From contig NZ_CP077089.1 of NCBI RefSeq assembly GCF_014268445.2, positions 5,439,501-5,503,500 of the forward strand: 64,000 nt of DNA, in the 5' to 3' direction. Under the pieces are notes generated by a model. It had not been told where the DNA came from. It saw only the letters and a program-made list of their open reading frames with translations, and did no database searches. This stretch comes from Pseudomonas tensinigenes. GTDB lineage: Bacteria > Pseudomonadota > Gammaproteobacteria > Pseudomonadales > Pseudomonadaceae. A program made the position numbers and the translations under genes. Shown here in pieces: positions 34,615 through 44,953 of the stretch (the first letter of the stretch is position 1; each line of letters opens with the position of its first letter).

Positions 34615-37600
34615 ATGGCTTTTACTGATCCGTTCATCCGCCGCCCGGTGCTCGCCACCGTGGTCAGCCTGTTGATTGTGTTGCTCGGCTTTCAGGCCTG
34701 GAGCAAGTTGCCGCTGCGCCAATACCCGCAAATGGAAAACGCCCTGATCACGGTGACCACCGCCTACCCCGGGGCCAACGCCGAAACCATTCAGGGTTAC
34801 ATCACCCAGCCGATGCAGCAGAGTCTGGCCAGCGCCGAGGGCATCGACTACATGACCTCGGTCAGTCGGCAGAACTTCTCGGTGATCTCGATCTACGCAC
34901 GCATCGGCTCCAACACCGACCGTTTGTTCACCGAGTTGCTGGCCAAGGCCAACGAGGTGAAAAACAAATTGCCGCAGGACGCCGAAGACCCGGTGCTGAG
35001 CAAGGAATCGGCCGACGCCTCGGCGCTGATGTACATCAGCTTCTTCAGCAAGGACTTGAGCAACCCGCAGATCACCGATTACCTGTCCCGGGTGATCCAG
35101 CCAAAACTGGCAACCCTGCCGGGCATGGCCGAGGCGGAGATTCTCGGCAATCAGGTGTTCGCCATGCGCCTGTGGCTCGACCCGGTGAAACTCGCCGGTT
35201 TCGGCCTCAGCGCCGCCGACGTGACCAATGCGGTGCGCCAGTACAACTTCCTCTCCGCCGCCGGCGAAGTGAAAGGCGAGTACGTGGTCACCAGCATCAA
35301 CGCCAACACCGAACTGAAATCCGCTGAAGCCTTTGCGGCGATTCCGCTCAAGGTCAGTGGTGACAGCCGCGTGCTGCTCAGCGATGTCGCGCGGGTGGAA
35401 ATGGGTGCGGAAAACTACGACTCGATCAGCTCGTTCGGCGGCACGCCGTCGGTGTACATCGGCATCAAAGCCACACCCGGCGCCAACCCGCTGGATGTGA
35501 TCAAGGAAGTGCGCAAGCTGATGCCCGAGCTGGAAGCACAGCTACCGCCGAACCTGAAAAGCGAAATCGCCTACGACGCCACATTGTTCATTCAGGCTTC
35601 GATCGATGAAGTGGTGAAAACCCTGTTCGAAGCGGTGCTGATCGTGATTGTCGTGGTGTTTCTGTTCCTCGGCGCCCTGCGTTCGGTGGTGATCCCGGTG
35701 GTGACCATTCCGCTGTCGATGATCGGCGTGATGTTCTTCATGCAGATGATGGGCTACTCGATGAATCTGCTGACGCTGCTGGCGATGGTGCTGGCCATCG
35801 GTCTGGTGGTGGACGATGCGATTGTCGTGGTGGAGAACATCCACCGGCACATCGAGGAAGGCAAAACGCCGTTTGATGCGGCGCTGGAAGGCGCACGGGA
35901 AATCGCCATGCCGGTGGTCTCGATGACCATCACCCTGGCGGCGGTGTACGCGCCGATCGGTTTCCTCACCGGGCTGACCGGGGCGCTGTTCAAGGAGTTT
36001 GCGCTGACCCTCGCTGGCGCCGTGGTAATTTCCGGGATCGTCGCCCTGACCCTGTCGCCGATGATGTGCGCATTTTTGCTGCGCCATGAGGAAAACCCCA
36101 GCGGCCTGGCACATCGGCTCGACCGTATCTTCGAAGGTCTCAAGCGCCGCTATCAGAGCATGCTGCACGGCACGCTGAACACGCGGCCGGTGGTGCTGGT
36201 GTTCGCGGTGATCGTGTTGTGCCTGATCCCGGTGTTCCTCAAGTTCACCAAATCGGAACTGGCCCCGGATGAAGACCAAGGCATCATTTTCATGATGGCC
36301 ACTGCGCCGCAGCCGACCAACCTTGATTACCTGAGCACCTACACCGACGAATTCATCAAGATCTTCAAGGAATTCCCGGAGTACTACTTCTCGTTCCAGA
36401 TCAACGGCTACAACGGTGTGCAGGCGGGGATCGGCGGCTTCCTGCTCAAGCCGTGGAACGAGCGCAGCCGCACGCAAATGCAGATCCTCCCGGAGGTGCA
36501 AGGCAAACTGGAAGGCATACCGGGCCTGCAGATTTTCGGCTTCAACCTGCCCTCCCTGCCCGGCACCGGTGAAGGCTTGCCGTTCGAGTTCGTGGTCAAC
36601 ACCGCCAACGACTATGAACTGCTGCTGCAAGTGGCTGAGCGGATCAAGAAACGTGCGATGGAGTCGGGCAAGTTCGCCTTCGTCGATCTTGATCTGGCGT
36701 TCGACAAACCCGAGGTGGTGGTCGATATCGACCGCGCCAAAGCGGCGCAGATGGGCGTGTCGATGCTCGATCTGGGCAGCACGCTGGCAACGCTGCTGGG
36801 CGAGGCGGAAATCAACCGCTTCACCATTGATGGGCGCAGCTACAAAGTGATTGCTCAGGTCGAACGGCCGTATCGCGATAACCCGGACTGGCTGAACAAC
36901 TACTACGTGAAAAACACTCAGGGCGAGTTATTGCCGCTGTCGACGCTGATCAAGGTCAGCGACCGCGCACGACCGCGCCAGCTCAATCAGTTCCAGCAAC
37001 TTAACGCCGCGAAGATTTCCGGTTTCCCGTTGGTGAGCATGGGCGAAGCCATCGACACCGTATTGCAGATTGCCCGCGAAGAAGCACCGGCCGGGTTTGC
37101 TTTCGACTATGGCGGCGCCTCACGCCAGTTTGTGCAGGAAGGCAGCGCGTTGTGGGTAACCTTCGCACTGGCGCTGGCGATTATCTTTCTGGTGCTGGCG
37201 GCGCAGTTCGAGAGCTTCCGCGATCCGCTGGTGATTCTGGTGACGGTGCCGTTGTCGATCTGCGGGGCGCTGATTCCGTTGTTCCTTGGCTGGTCGAGCA
37301 TGAACATCTACACCCAGGTCGGGCTGGTGACGCTGATCGGTCTGATCAGCAAGCACGGGATCCTGATCGTCGAGTTCGCTAACCAGTTGCGCAAGGACAA
37401 AGGCCTGACGGCGCGTGAAGCCGTTGAGGAAGCGGCGGCGATTCGCTTGCGGCCGGTGCTGATGACCACGGCGGCGATGGTGTTTGGCATGGTGCCGCTG
37501 ATTCTCGCCACGGGTGCCGGTGCGGTCAGCCGCTTTGATATCGGCATGGTGATTGCCACGGGGATGTCGATCGGCACGTTGTTTACCCTGTTTGTGCTGC

Positions 37601-37650
37601 CGTGTGTTTACACCCTGCTGGCGAAACCCGATCCCAAGCCAACCGCATAA
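34615..37650 (+). CDS. RND multidrug efflux transporter (MexW-like)
   Basis: The 1011-residue pump starts at ATG 34615. It has the HAE1 layout: TM1 (RRPVLATVVSLLIVLLGFQAW), large periplasmic loops, and the proton-relay Asp pair in GLVVDDAIVVVENIHRHIEE. A second-half helix set ends in ISKHGILIVEFANQL, and the C-terminal permease motif is RLRPVLMTTAAM. It exports amphiphilic drugs or dyes driven by protons. It is co-transcribed with the adaptor. Its exact substrates are unknown; MexW assignment rests on order relative to inaA and colRS. Confidence 0.92.
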   Translation: MAFTDPFIRRPVLATVVSLLIVLLGFQAWSKLPLRQYPQMENALITVTTAYPGANAETIQGYITQPMQQSLASAEGIDYMTSVSRQNFSVISIYARIGSNTDRLFTELLAKANEVKNKLPQDAEDPVLSKESADASALMYISFFSKDLSNPQITDYLSRVIQPKLATLPGMAEAEILGNQVFAMRLWLDPVKLAGFGLSAADVTNAVRQYNFLSAAGEVKGEYVVTSINANTELKSAEAFAAIPLKVSGDSRVLLSDVARVEMGAENYDSISSFGGTPSVYIGIKATPGANPLDVIKEVRKLMPELEAQLPPNLKSEIAYDATLFIQASIDEVVKTLFEAVLIVIVVVFLFLGALRSVVIPVVTIPLSMIGVMFFMQMMGYSMNLLTLLAMVLAIGLVVDDAIVVVENIHRHIEEGKTPFDAALEGAREIAMPVVSMTITLAAVYAPIGFLTGLTGALFKEFALTLAGAVVISGIVALTLSPMMCAFLLRHEENPSGLAHRLDRIFEGLKRRYQSMLHGTLNTRPVVLVFAVIVLCLIPVFLKFTKSELAPDEDQGIIFMMATAPQPTNLDYLSTYTDEFIKIFKEFPEYYFSFQINGYNGVQAGIGGFLLKPWNERSRTQMQILPEVQGKLEGIPGLQIFGFNLPSLPGTGEGLPFEFVVNTANDYELLLQVAERIKKRAMESGKFAFVDLDLAFDKPEVVVDIDRAKAAQMGVSMLDLGSTLATLLGEAEINRFTIDGRSYKVIAQVERPYRDNPDWLNNYYVKNTQGELLPLSTLIKVSDRARPRQLNQFQQLNAAKISGFPLVSMGEAIDTVLQIAREEAPAGFAFDYGGASRQFVQEGSALWVTFALALAIIFLVLAAQFESFRDPLVILVTVPLSICGALIPLFLGWSSMNIYTQVGLVTLIGLISKHGILIVEFANQLRKDKGLTAREAVEEAAAIRLRPVLMTTAAMVFGMVPLILATGAGAVSRFDIGMVIATGMSIGTLFTLFVLPCVYTLLAKPDPKPTA

Positions 37651-37653
37651 CCC

Positions 37654-37743
37654 TGTGGGAGCGAGCCTGCTCGCGAAGGCGGTGTGTCAGACACCATAAG
37701 TATTAACTGACAGACCGCTTTCGCGAGCAGGCTCGCTCCCACA
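37654..37743. repeat. REPIN (GTGGGAGC class)
   Basis: Canonical inverted arms with a TAAGTATTAACTGACAGACC-containing spacer, 3' of the RND pump. Confidence 0.9.
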
Positions 37744-37770
37744 GGGGGCCAGACCCGAATTCCTGGCATA

Positions 37771-37800
37771 AAAAAAGGCCTCGCATCTGCGAGGCCTTTT
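37771..37800. terminator. Bidirectional terminator between RND pump and inaA operon
   Basis: AAAAGGCCTCGC-ATCT-GCGAGGCCTTTT has A-rich and T-rich flanks on both sides, so it can end transcription from either direction. Confidence 0.9.
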
Positions 37801-37818
37801 ATGTGGGCTTCAATCGTT

Positions 37819-38046
37819 TCAACTTTGCGGCCTCATCCCTTGAGAGAGTCCGAACATGAACAACAACAGATCATGATCGGGTTGGGTCGCCACGGAGGCT
37901 TTCGCCACCCGTGGGACTGCGCAGTGGGCGTCGTCTACGGACGCGCCAACCACCTGCATGCGGGGCTGCTCCCAGGCAGCCACCGCCAATGACGCAACTG
38001 CCAAGGCTCCAACCAAAAACAAACCTCGTGCAATTTCTAGTTTCAT
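37819..38046 (-). CDS. Small secreted protein downstream of inaA (75 aa)
   Basis: ATG 38046 lies 2 bp after the inaA stop codon, so it is translationally coupled to it. The product begins MKLEIARGLFLVGALAVASLA, a signal peptide with cleavage near LAVAAW, leaving about 50 residues with a single Cys. It is the final gene of the ColR-linked operon. Function unknown; a comparable small protein follows inaA in P. aeruginosa as remembered. Confidence 0.7.
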   Translation of the reverse strand: MKLEIARGLFLVGALAVASLAVAAWEQPRMQVVGASVDDAHCAVPRVAKASVATQPDHDLLLFMFGLSQGMRPQS

Positions 38047-38048
38047 CG

Positions 38049-38765
38049 CTATAAACCTTTGATAGCGCTGCCAAACGCCGTCTCATAAAAGTAGACGAGT
38101 TTCTTCCAGTCCGCGTCGCGGAACGACGAGTGGCGGCGCAATTGCTTCATGTCATGGGAGGCAGCGCGATAGGCGGTCAGACGCTGGCGGCATTTCTCCA
38201 GATCGATCAAAGCGACCTCGACCTTGGCCGACTCGCCTTCACCGGTCACCCGCACAAACACGTGTTTGATGTAGATGCAGCTGTGCTGCCAACGGCCCTT
38301 GTGCATGCGCGCCAGGTTCTCGGCGAGGTCCTTGAGCACACGCTCATACACCCCGTCGCCACACTGATCGCGACCGCCGGCCGCCGCCAGCCAATGTTCC
38401 AGTTCCTGGAAACCGTCCAGCGATTTGGTGACCAGCAGTGCACGCCATTTGTGCTGCGGATCAGGCTGGGCGCCGCAGAAAACGATTTCCGGCACGCGCA
38501 CACCGAGCTTGCTCACGCCGGTCAGTGCGTCGAGTTCGCGCAATACGGTCGGACGGCCGAACGGATGCAACCAGCTGCGGTAGATATGTCCGGTCTGACG
38601 CTTGGCGTACAGCAGTTGTCCATCGCGCCCCACGACCCTTTGCACACCGCTTTCGCCACCGCGTCGAACATTGGGTTCTTCTACCCACTCGCCGCGCTGG
38701 TTCCAGTAATAGTCAAAGCGATCTTGCGAAGCGACTTCCGTTTCTGCTGCCAATTGCACTGCCAT
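38049..38765 (-). CDS. inaA: InaA-type lipopolysaccharide kinase family protein
   Basis: The 238-residue protein starts at ATG 38765 (AGGTAACAGG upstream); the longer frame to 38981 would run into the methyltransferase. It has the WaaP/Kdo-kinase-like fold: a P-loop-like region, YAKRQTGHIYRSWLHPFGRP, the catalytic-loop equivalent ARMHKGRWQHSCIYIKHVFV, and VALIDLEKCRQRLT as the DFG-like metal segment. It probably phosphorylates a lipid or LPS-core sugar at the cytoplasmic membrane face. It follows the methyltransferase after 4 bp and is likely in the ColR regulon. Confidence 0.88.
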   Translation of the reverse strand: MAVQLAAETEVASQDRFDYYWNQRGEWVEEPNVRRGGESGVQRVVGRDGQLLYAKRQTGHIYRSWLHPFGRPTVLRELDALTGVSKLGVRVPEIVFCGAQPDPQHKWRALLVTKSLDGFQELEHWLAAAGGRDQCGDGVYERVLKDLAENLARMHKGRWQHSCIYIKHVFVRVTGEGESAKVEVALIDLEKCRQRLTAYRAASHDMKQLRRHSSFRDADWKKLVYFYETAFGSAIKGL

Positions 38766-38769
38766 CCTG

Positions 38770-39438
38770 TTACCTCTTGCGTAATACGTAAACTCGCCAC
38801 ATGGCATAGAGCGGAATAAAGTCCAGTTGTTCCTGAATTCGAAAACCTGCCTCCTCGAACTCCTTTTCGACCGTAGCGGCCGGTAACACAAAGCGATTCT
38901 GATACTCGCGTTTGTCACGGTTGCGCTCGGCACGCTGGCGTTTCCAGGCCTTGAAATTGCCGTCGACCCACAGCGAAACAATCACACTGTCCCGGGTGAC
39001 ACGCTCGAACTCGCGCAGAATCGCCCGGCGGTGCTCGGCTTCACCGATGTGATGAAGCAGACGCATGCAGAAGATGCTGTCGACGGCGTTATCCGGCAAG
39101 GCAATGTCGAACGCAGATGTGTGCAAGGGTTGTACCCGTTTCACCACATCGGCCGGTTGCGCTTGCATGGCCGTCGTGATCATCGACTCGGAATTGTCCG
39201 CGCCGATGATCACCCGGTTGGCCTTTTCGCCCAGCAATGGCCAGAACCGCCCTGCACCGCAAGGCAGATCCAGCACCAGCCCCGGTTCGCCGACCAGCGC
39301 CAGCGCCTTGCGAGCCAGTTGTTCATCACGCCAGTGAGAGAGCCGACGTCCAAGGCTTTCCTTGTGCTTGCGCAGATATTTCTGCGCGTGCTGATCGTCG
39401 TACTTCTCGGAAAAATCGAGTTTGATCGGGCCGGCCAT
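38770..39438 (-). CDS. Class I SAM-dependent methyltransferase, ColR-regulated
   Basis: The 222-residue protein starts at ATG 39438 with AGGAG eight bases before; GTG 39441 is an alternative. Motif I of class I methyltransferases is VLDLPCGAGRFWPLL, and motif post-I is VIIGADNSESM. The gene is first in an operon with inaA and the small secreted protein, headed by a site matching the ColR consensus. In P. putida, as remembered, the equivalent gene pair is a primary ColR target. A phospholipid or envelope-lipid substrate is likely but not shown. Confidence 0.87.
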   Translation of the reverse strand: MAGPIKLDFSEKYDDQHAQKYLRKHKESLGRRLSHWRDEQLARKALALVGEPGLVLDLPCGAGRFWPLLGEKANRVIIGADNSESMITTAMQAQPADVVKRVQPLHTSAFDIALPDNAVDSIFCMRLLHHIGEAEHRRAILREFERVTRDSVIVSLWVDGNFKAWKRQRAERNRDKREYQNRFVLPAATVEKEFEEAGFRIQEQLDFIPLYAMWRVYVLRKR

Positions 39439-39507
39439 CACCAGGACTCCTGAATTGCTGATGGCACCACCTTAGGGAGCGGCGTGTCAGCGTCAGGTCA
39501 TCCATTT

Positions 39508-39523
39508 GTGAAAAAAATGTCAG
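39508..39523 (-). promoter_or_regulatory. ColR-binding site upstream of methyltransferase operon
   Basis: Reading on the minus strand the site ends TTTTTCAC and fits every defined position of the remembered consensus YYNASNNYTTTTTCAC. It lies 70-85 bp upstream of the methyltransferase ATG and points toward it. The gap also holds the colS 3' end. Confidence 0.75.
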
Positions 39524-39599
39524 GTAAACAGACAAATTATTACAGCGTTATACAGGATTCAGACAGGTTAGAGGGAGTAGCCTTGCGCCACCCCCTGCG

Positions 39600-40874
39600 T
39601 CAGATTTTGCCAAGATCCACTTCGAAGCGGCAGCCATTCGGTTCCATCGTGCTCAGACTGACGGTCCAGCCCTGGTTCTCGCAGATCCGCTGCACCAGCG
39701 ACAACCCCAGCCCCAGCCCTTCGCCGCGCTTTTCGCTGCCACGCACGAAAGGCTCGAACATGGCTTCGCGCTTTTCTTCCGGGATGCCGACGCCGGAGTC
39801 TTCGACCGCGAAGCCGTTGGCAGTTAGTGTCAGGCGAATGAAGCCTTTTTCGGTGTAATGCAGCGCGTTGCGCAACAGGTTGCCCATCACGGCACTCAAC
39901 AGGGTCGCGTTGTAGCGAATGTCTGATGGACTGCCCGGTTCGAAGACCAGTTTCAAGCCCTTGCTCTCGATCGGCCCGCGCCACAGACACAACAGATTTT
40001 CGGCGACTTGTGAGAGGTTTTGCTGAAGTGCCATGCCGGCATCTTCATGCTGGGCGCGCGCCAGCATCAGGAAGGTTTGCACCAACTCGCGCATTTCCTC
40101 ACTGGCGCGAGCAATACGCTCGACCTGGGAGCGACCACGCTGGTCGATCCCCGGGTTTTCCAGCAGCAGCTCGCAGGAACTGGCCAGCACCATCAGCGGC
40201 GTGCGCAATTCATGGCTGACGTCGCTGGTGAACAAACGCTCGCGTGTCAGCGCCTGACGCAGGCGCCCCAATGTGGCATCGAAGGCCACCGCCAGCTCAC
40301 CCACTTCGTCAGCCGCATAATCCGGTGCCAGCGGTGGTGCCAGCCCAAGTAACTGGTCGCGGTGGCGCACCTGCCGGGCCAAGCGCACCACCGGCGCCAT
40401 CACCTTGCGCGCGAGCACCCAGCCAAGGAACACCGCCAGAGCCAGGCTGAGCACGAACCCCACCAGCACCACGGCAAACAGGACACGCTCACGCTCTTCG
40501 AAATCGCTTTGATCCTGCAGCAATACGTAACGTCGACCGTCGACGATTTCGACCATCGCGTGATACGACAGCTGCTCGCGAAACACTTCATGGAAACCTG
40601 AATCGAGGTGGCGCAGATCCTTGGGCAACTCGAAATCGCCCGGTCCGCCGCTGAAATAGAACAACTGATCCGGCTCCGGACGGTGGCTCCAGTCCGAGAC
40701 GTTGTCCATCAGTAGCAGACGCTGCAAATCACCGCCCAGCCCCGCCGAAATCAGCTTTTCTTCGACAAGGTGCACGGTCGCGACGATGCCCATGGCAAAG
40801 GCACCGGCGACCAGGGCGCTCATCAAGGCGAAGGCGATGATGATCCGCTGGGAAAGGCTTTGCTTAAACTCCAT
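39600..40874 (-). CDS. colS: Sensor histidine kinase ColS
   Basis: The 424-residue kinase starts at ATG 40874, overlapping the colR stop by one base (TAATG). It has TM1 (IIIAFALMSALVAGAFAMGI), a periplasmic sensor of about 100 residues ending in the acidic FEERERV (an ExxE arrangement), then TM2 and HAMP. The H-box is FTSDVSHELRTPLMVLASSC, and the ATP-binding boxes are GNLLRNALHYT, VEDSGVGIPEEK and GLGLGLSLV. ColS senses excess Zn and Fe in P. putida through periplasmic Glu residues. It should phosphorylate ColR. Confidence 0.93.
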   Translation of the reverse strand: MEFKQSLSQRIIIAFALMSALVAGAFAMGIVATVHLVEEKLISAGLGGDLQRLLLMDNVSDWSHRPEPDQLFYFSGGPGDFELPKDLRHLDSGFHEVFREQLSYHAMVEIVDGRRYVLLQDQSDFEERERVLFAVVLVGFVLSLALAVFLGWVLARKVMAPVVRLARQVRHRDQLLGLAPPLAPDYAADEVGELAVAFDATLGRLRQALTRERLFTSDVSHELRTPLMVLASSCELLLENPGIDQRGRSQVERIARASEEMRELVQTFLMLARAQHEDAGMALQQNLSQVAENLLCLWRGPIESKGLKLVFEPGSPSDIRYNATLLSAVMGNLLRNALHYTEKGFIRLTLTANGFAVEDSGVGIPEEKREAMFEPFVRGSEKRGEGLGLGLSLVQRICENQGWTVSLSTMEPNGCRFEVDLGKI

Positions 40875-41545
40875 TACACATCGGCCAGCCGGTAACCCAC
40901 GCCGTGCACGGTGTGCAGCAATGGTTTGGTGAACGGTTTGTCGATCACCTGACGCAATTGGTGAACGTGACTGCGCAGGCTGTCGCTGTCCGGGCAATCA
41001 TCGCCCCACAGCGCTTCTTCGAGAATTTCCCGACGCAGGACGTGCGGGCTCTTCTGCATCAACACCGCCAGCAACTTGAGGCCGACCGGGTTGAGCTTGA
41101 GCAATTTACCGTCGCGGGTCACTTCCAGCGTGTCGAGGTCGTAGCTCAGATCGGCGACCTGCAGCGCCCGACGGCCACCACCCTGCGCACGGCGCATCAC
41201 CGCTTCGACCCGCGCAGCCAGCTCGGACAAGGCAAATGGCTTGATCAGATAATCATCAGCCCCGGACTTGAAACCCTGCAGACGATCGTCGAGCTGATCA
41301 CGAGCAGTGAGCATGATCACCGGCGTGTCGCGGCGGGCATCTTCACGCAGGCGCTTGCACAGGGTGTAGCCGTCGATGCCCGGCAACATGATGTCGAGCA
41401 CGATCAGGTCGTAATGCTCGGTGGCGGCCAGATGCAGGCCCGACAAACCGTCCTGGGCGCAATCGACGGTATAGCCTTTGAGGCCCAGATAATCGGCCAG
41501 ATTGGCCAGGATGTCGCGGTTGTCTTCGACCAACAGAATTCGCAT
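40874..41545 (-). CDS. colR: OmpR-family response regulator ColR
   Basis: The 223-residue regulator starts at ATG 41545 with GGAGGAGG seven bases upstream. The receiver has acidic pocket residues near the start (LLVEDNRD), phospho-acceptor Asp51 (LIVLDIMLPG) and Lys in LIKPFALSELAAR. The C-terminal winged helix has VHQLRQVIDKPF and TVHGVGYRL. ColR controls envelope-stability genes. Sites fitting its consensus flank this locus on both sides, so it regulates its neighbours. Confidence 0.94.
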   Translation of the reverse strand: MRILLVEDNRDILANLADYLGLKGYTVDCAQDGLSGLHLAATEHYDLIVLDIMLPGIDGYTLCKRLREDARRDTPVIMLTARDQLDDRLQGFKSGADDYLIKPFALSELAARVEAVMRRAQGGGRRALQVADLSYDLDTLEVTRDGKLLKLNPVGLKLLAVLMQKSPHVLRREILEEALWGDDCPDSDSLRSHVHQLRQVIDKPFTKPLLHTVHGVGYRLADV

Positions 41546-41662
41546 GGGCACCTCCTCCGTACGGGGTAACGGCCTACTTGGCCCGCGCAGCTTACGGCCA
41601 AGTGTGGCTCAGGGCTAGGCGTGTGTCGGGTTGTTTAGCGATAAAAATGCTCATTGCGCACG

Positions 41663-41678
41663 CCAACGTTTTTTTCAC
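41663..41678 (+). promoter_or_regulatory. ColR-binding site upstream of PAP2 gene
   Basis: CCAACGTTTTTTTCAC fits every defined position of the remembered consensus YYNASNNYTTTTTCAC. It lies about 90 bp before the PAP2 ATG, in the divergent region shared with colR, so it may also affect colR itself. Confidence 0.75.
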
Positions 41679-41766
41679 TTTCGGTTAACAAATCGGCGAC
41701 GCCCGCACGCGCAGACTCCGCGCGGTTGCGCTCCTCAGAACATACTTACCGACCAAGGAATTGCCC

Positions 41767-42510
41767 ATGGCGTCGACTTCTGCCCGTCCCGTTTCCAGGC
41801 CACTGAATTTCTGGTTGTGTCTGGGAATACCCGCCGTCGCGGCGGTCATTCTGGTACTGCTCGAATTGACCGAGCTGGACATGTATCTGGCCCGCCTGTT
41901 CTACGACCCGGTTGCCGGCGACTTTATCGGGCGGCACAGTTTTTTTCTTGAAGACATCCTTCACGATCGCGCCAAGCAGGTAGTGATCGCGTTCTCGGTG
42001 TTTGCCATCCTGGGCTTCATCGGCGCGTTTTTCCTCGACAGACTAAAACCGTTCAAGCGTGAGCTGGGCTGTCTGGTGCTGTCGCTGGGCCTGGCGACCT
42101 CGTTTGTCACTCCGGTCAAAGCCGTGACTGCGGTGCAATGCCCGTGGAGCCTGGAGCAATTCGGTGGCCATGAAACCTATAGCAAGTTGATGGAGCATCG
42201 CCCACAGACCGACAAGCCCGGGCGTTGCTGGCCGGGTGGTCATGCGGCGACGGGGTTTACTTTGTTTGCGTTGTTCTTTGTCCTGCGTGATCGCCGTCCG
42301 CGTCTGGCCAGACAGGCGTTTATCTTTGCCTTTGCATTGGGTTCGGTGTTCTCGATCAGCCGGATGATGCAGGGCGCACACTTCTTCTCGCACAACGTGT
42401 GGACGGCGATTTTCTGCTGGCTGATTTGTCTGGGGTCGTATTACTGGGTGCTGTATCGCCCGGCGGTGAAGGCCGAGGCCGTGGTCAAGGCACACCCCAT
42501 CAGCGCCTGA
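41767..42510 (+). CDS. PAP2-family phosphatase (PAP2_like_6 type), inner membrane
   Basis: The 247-residue protein starts at ATG 41767 (AAGGAATTGCCC before it). Six membrane helices are predicted. The three PAP2 motifs are variant: K-x6-CP (KAVTAVQCPW) instead of K-x6-RP, PGGHAATG instead of PSGH, and SRMMQGAHFFSHN with His where Asp is usual. These variants are shared by a recognised subfamily, as remembered. It should dephosphorylate a lipid phosphate, perhaps lipid A or undecaprenyl pyrophosphate. A ColR site upstream ties it to the ColRS envelope response. Confidence 0.88.
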   Translation: MASTSARPVSRPLNFWLCLGIPAVAAVILVLLELTELDMYLARLFYDPVAGDFIGRHSFFLEDILHDRAKQVVIAFSVFAILGFIGAFFLDRLKPFKRELGCLVLSLGLATSFVTPVKAVTAVQCPWSLEQFGGHETYSKLMEHRPQTDKPGRCWPGGHAATGFTLFALFFVLRDRRPRLARQAFIFAFALGSVFSISRMMQGAHFFSHNVWTAIFCWLICLGSYYWVLYRPAVKAEAVVKAHPISA

Positions 42511-42523
42511 ATATAGATCCCAT

Positions 42524-42613
42524 TGTGGGAGCGAGCCTGCTCGCGAATGCGCTGTGTCATTCAACATTAATGCTGGCTGATCCGCCCCCTTCGCGAGCAG
42601 GCTCGCTCCCACA
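42524..42613. repeat. REPIN (GTGGGAGC class)
   Basis: Canonical inverted arms between convergent PAP2 and groEL genes. Confidence 0.9.
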
Positions 42614-42646
42614 GGGGTTTGGGGGTGACGCTGATATTTGGGCAAT

Positions 42647-42680
42647 AAAAAACCCCGCTGACTTTCGCCAGCGGGGTTTT
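42647..42680 (-). terminator. Rho-independent terminator of groESL
   Basis: AAAACCCCGCTG and CAGCGGGGTTTT form a 12-bp stem; on the minus strand a T-run follows. It lies 23 bp after the groEL stop. Confidence 0.92.
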
Positions 42681-42702
42681 GCGTTACAGGGGTAAGGCTG
42701 GC

Positions 42703-44693
<1,991 letters not shown>

Positions 44694-44836
44694 TGTCGAT
44701 CTCTCCTAATTGTGGTTTTCATCGGCCGGTGTATTCCCGGCGGGTTTAACAAATCCGGCCTGCGCCGGTTGCGGATCGTCAAGCGAGCCGCGGAAGTCTG
44801 ACTGGCTCAAATGCCAGAAACCTTTCGGTGACCGAT

Positions 44837-44866
44837 ACATAAGGGCGCATAAGCTTATTACAAGGG
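44837..44866 (-). promoter_or_regulatory. Probable sigma-32 promoter of groESL
   Basis: On the minus strand, CCCTTGTAA, a 12-bp spacer and CCCTTATGT approximate the heat-shock consensus (CTTGAAA, 11-16 bp, CCCCATNT), with two or three mismatches. It is about 145 bp upstream of groES. No HrcA/CIRCE repeat was seen. Confidence 0.5.
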
Positions 44867-44919
44867 CGAGGCGAAAAATTTTTCACCGATATGTTGCACA
44901 AAAGCAGCCCATAAACGAA

Positions 44920-44941
44920 CACGGCACCCGAAGGTGCCGTG
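44920..44941 (-). terminator. Terminator hairpin of fxsA
   Basis: CACGGCACC-CGAA-GGTGCCGTG is a 9-bp stem with a GNRA-like loop. On the minus strand a moderately T-rich tail follows. It is 12 bp after the fxsA stop and upstream of the groES promoter. Confidence 0.75.
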
Positions 44942-44953
44942 TCGATGCAGATG

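Noticed and set aside
44879..44886. Additional TTTTTCAC resembling a ColR site near groES
   Set aside because: The base before the core is A where Y is needed, other positions do not fit, and no ColR-type target is downstream in that orientation.
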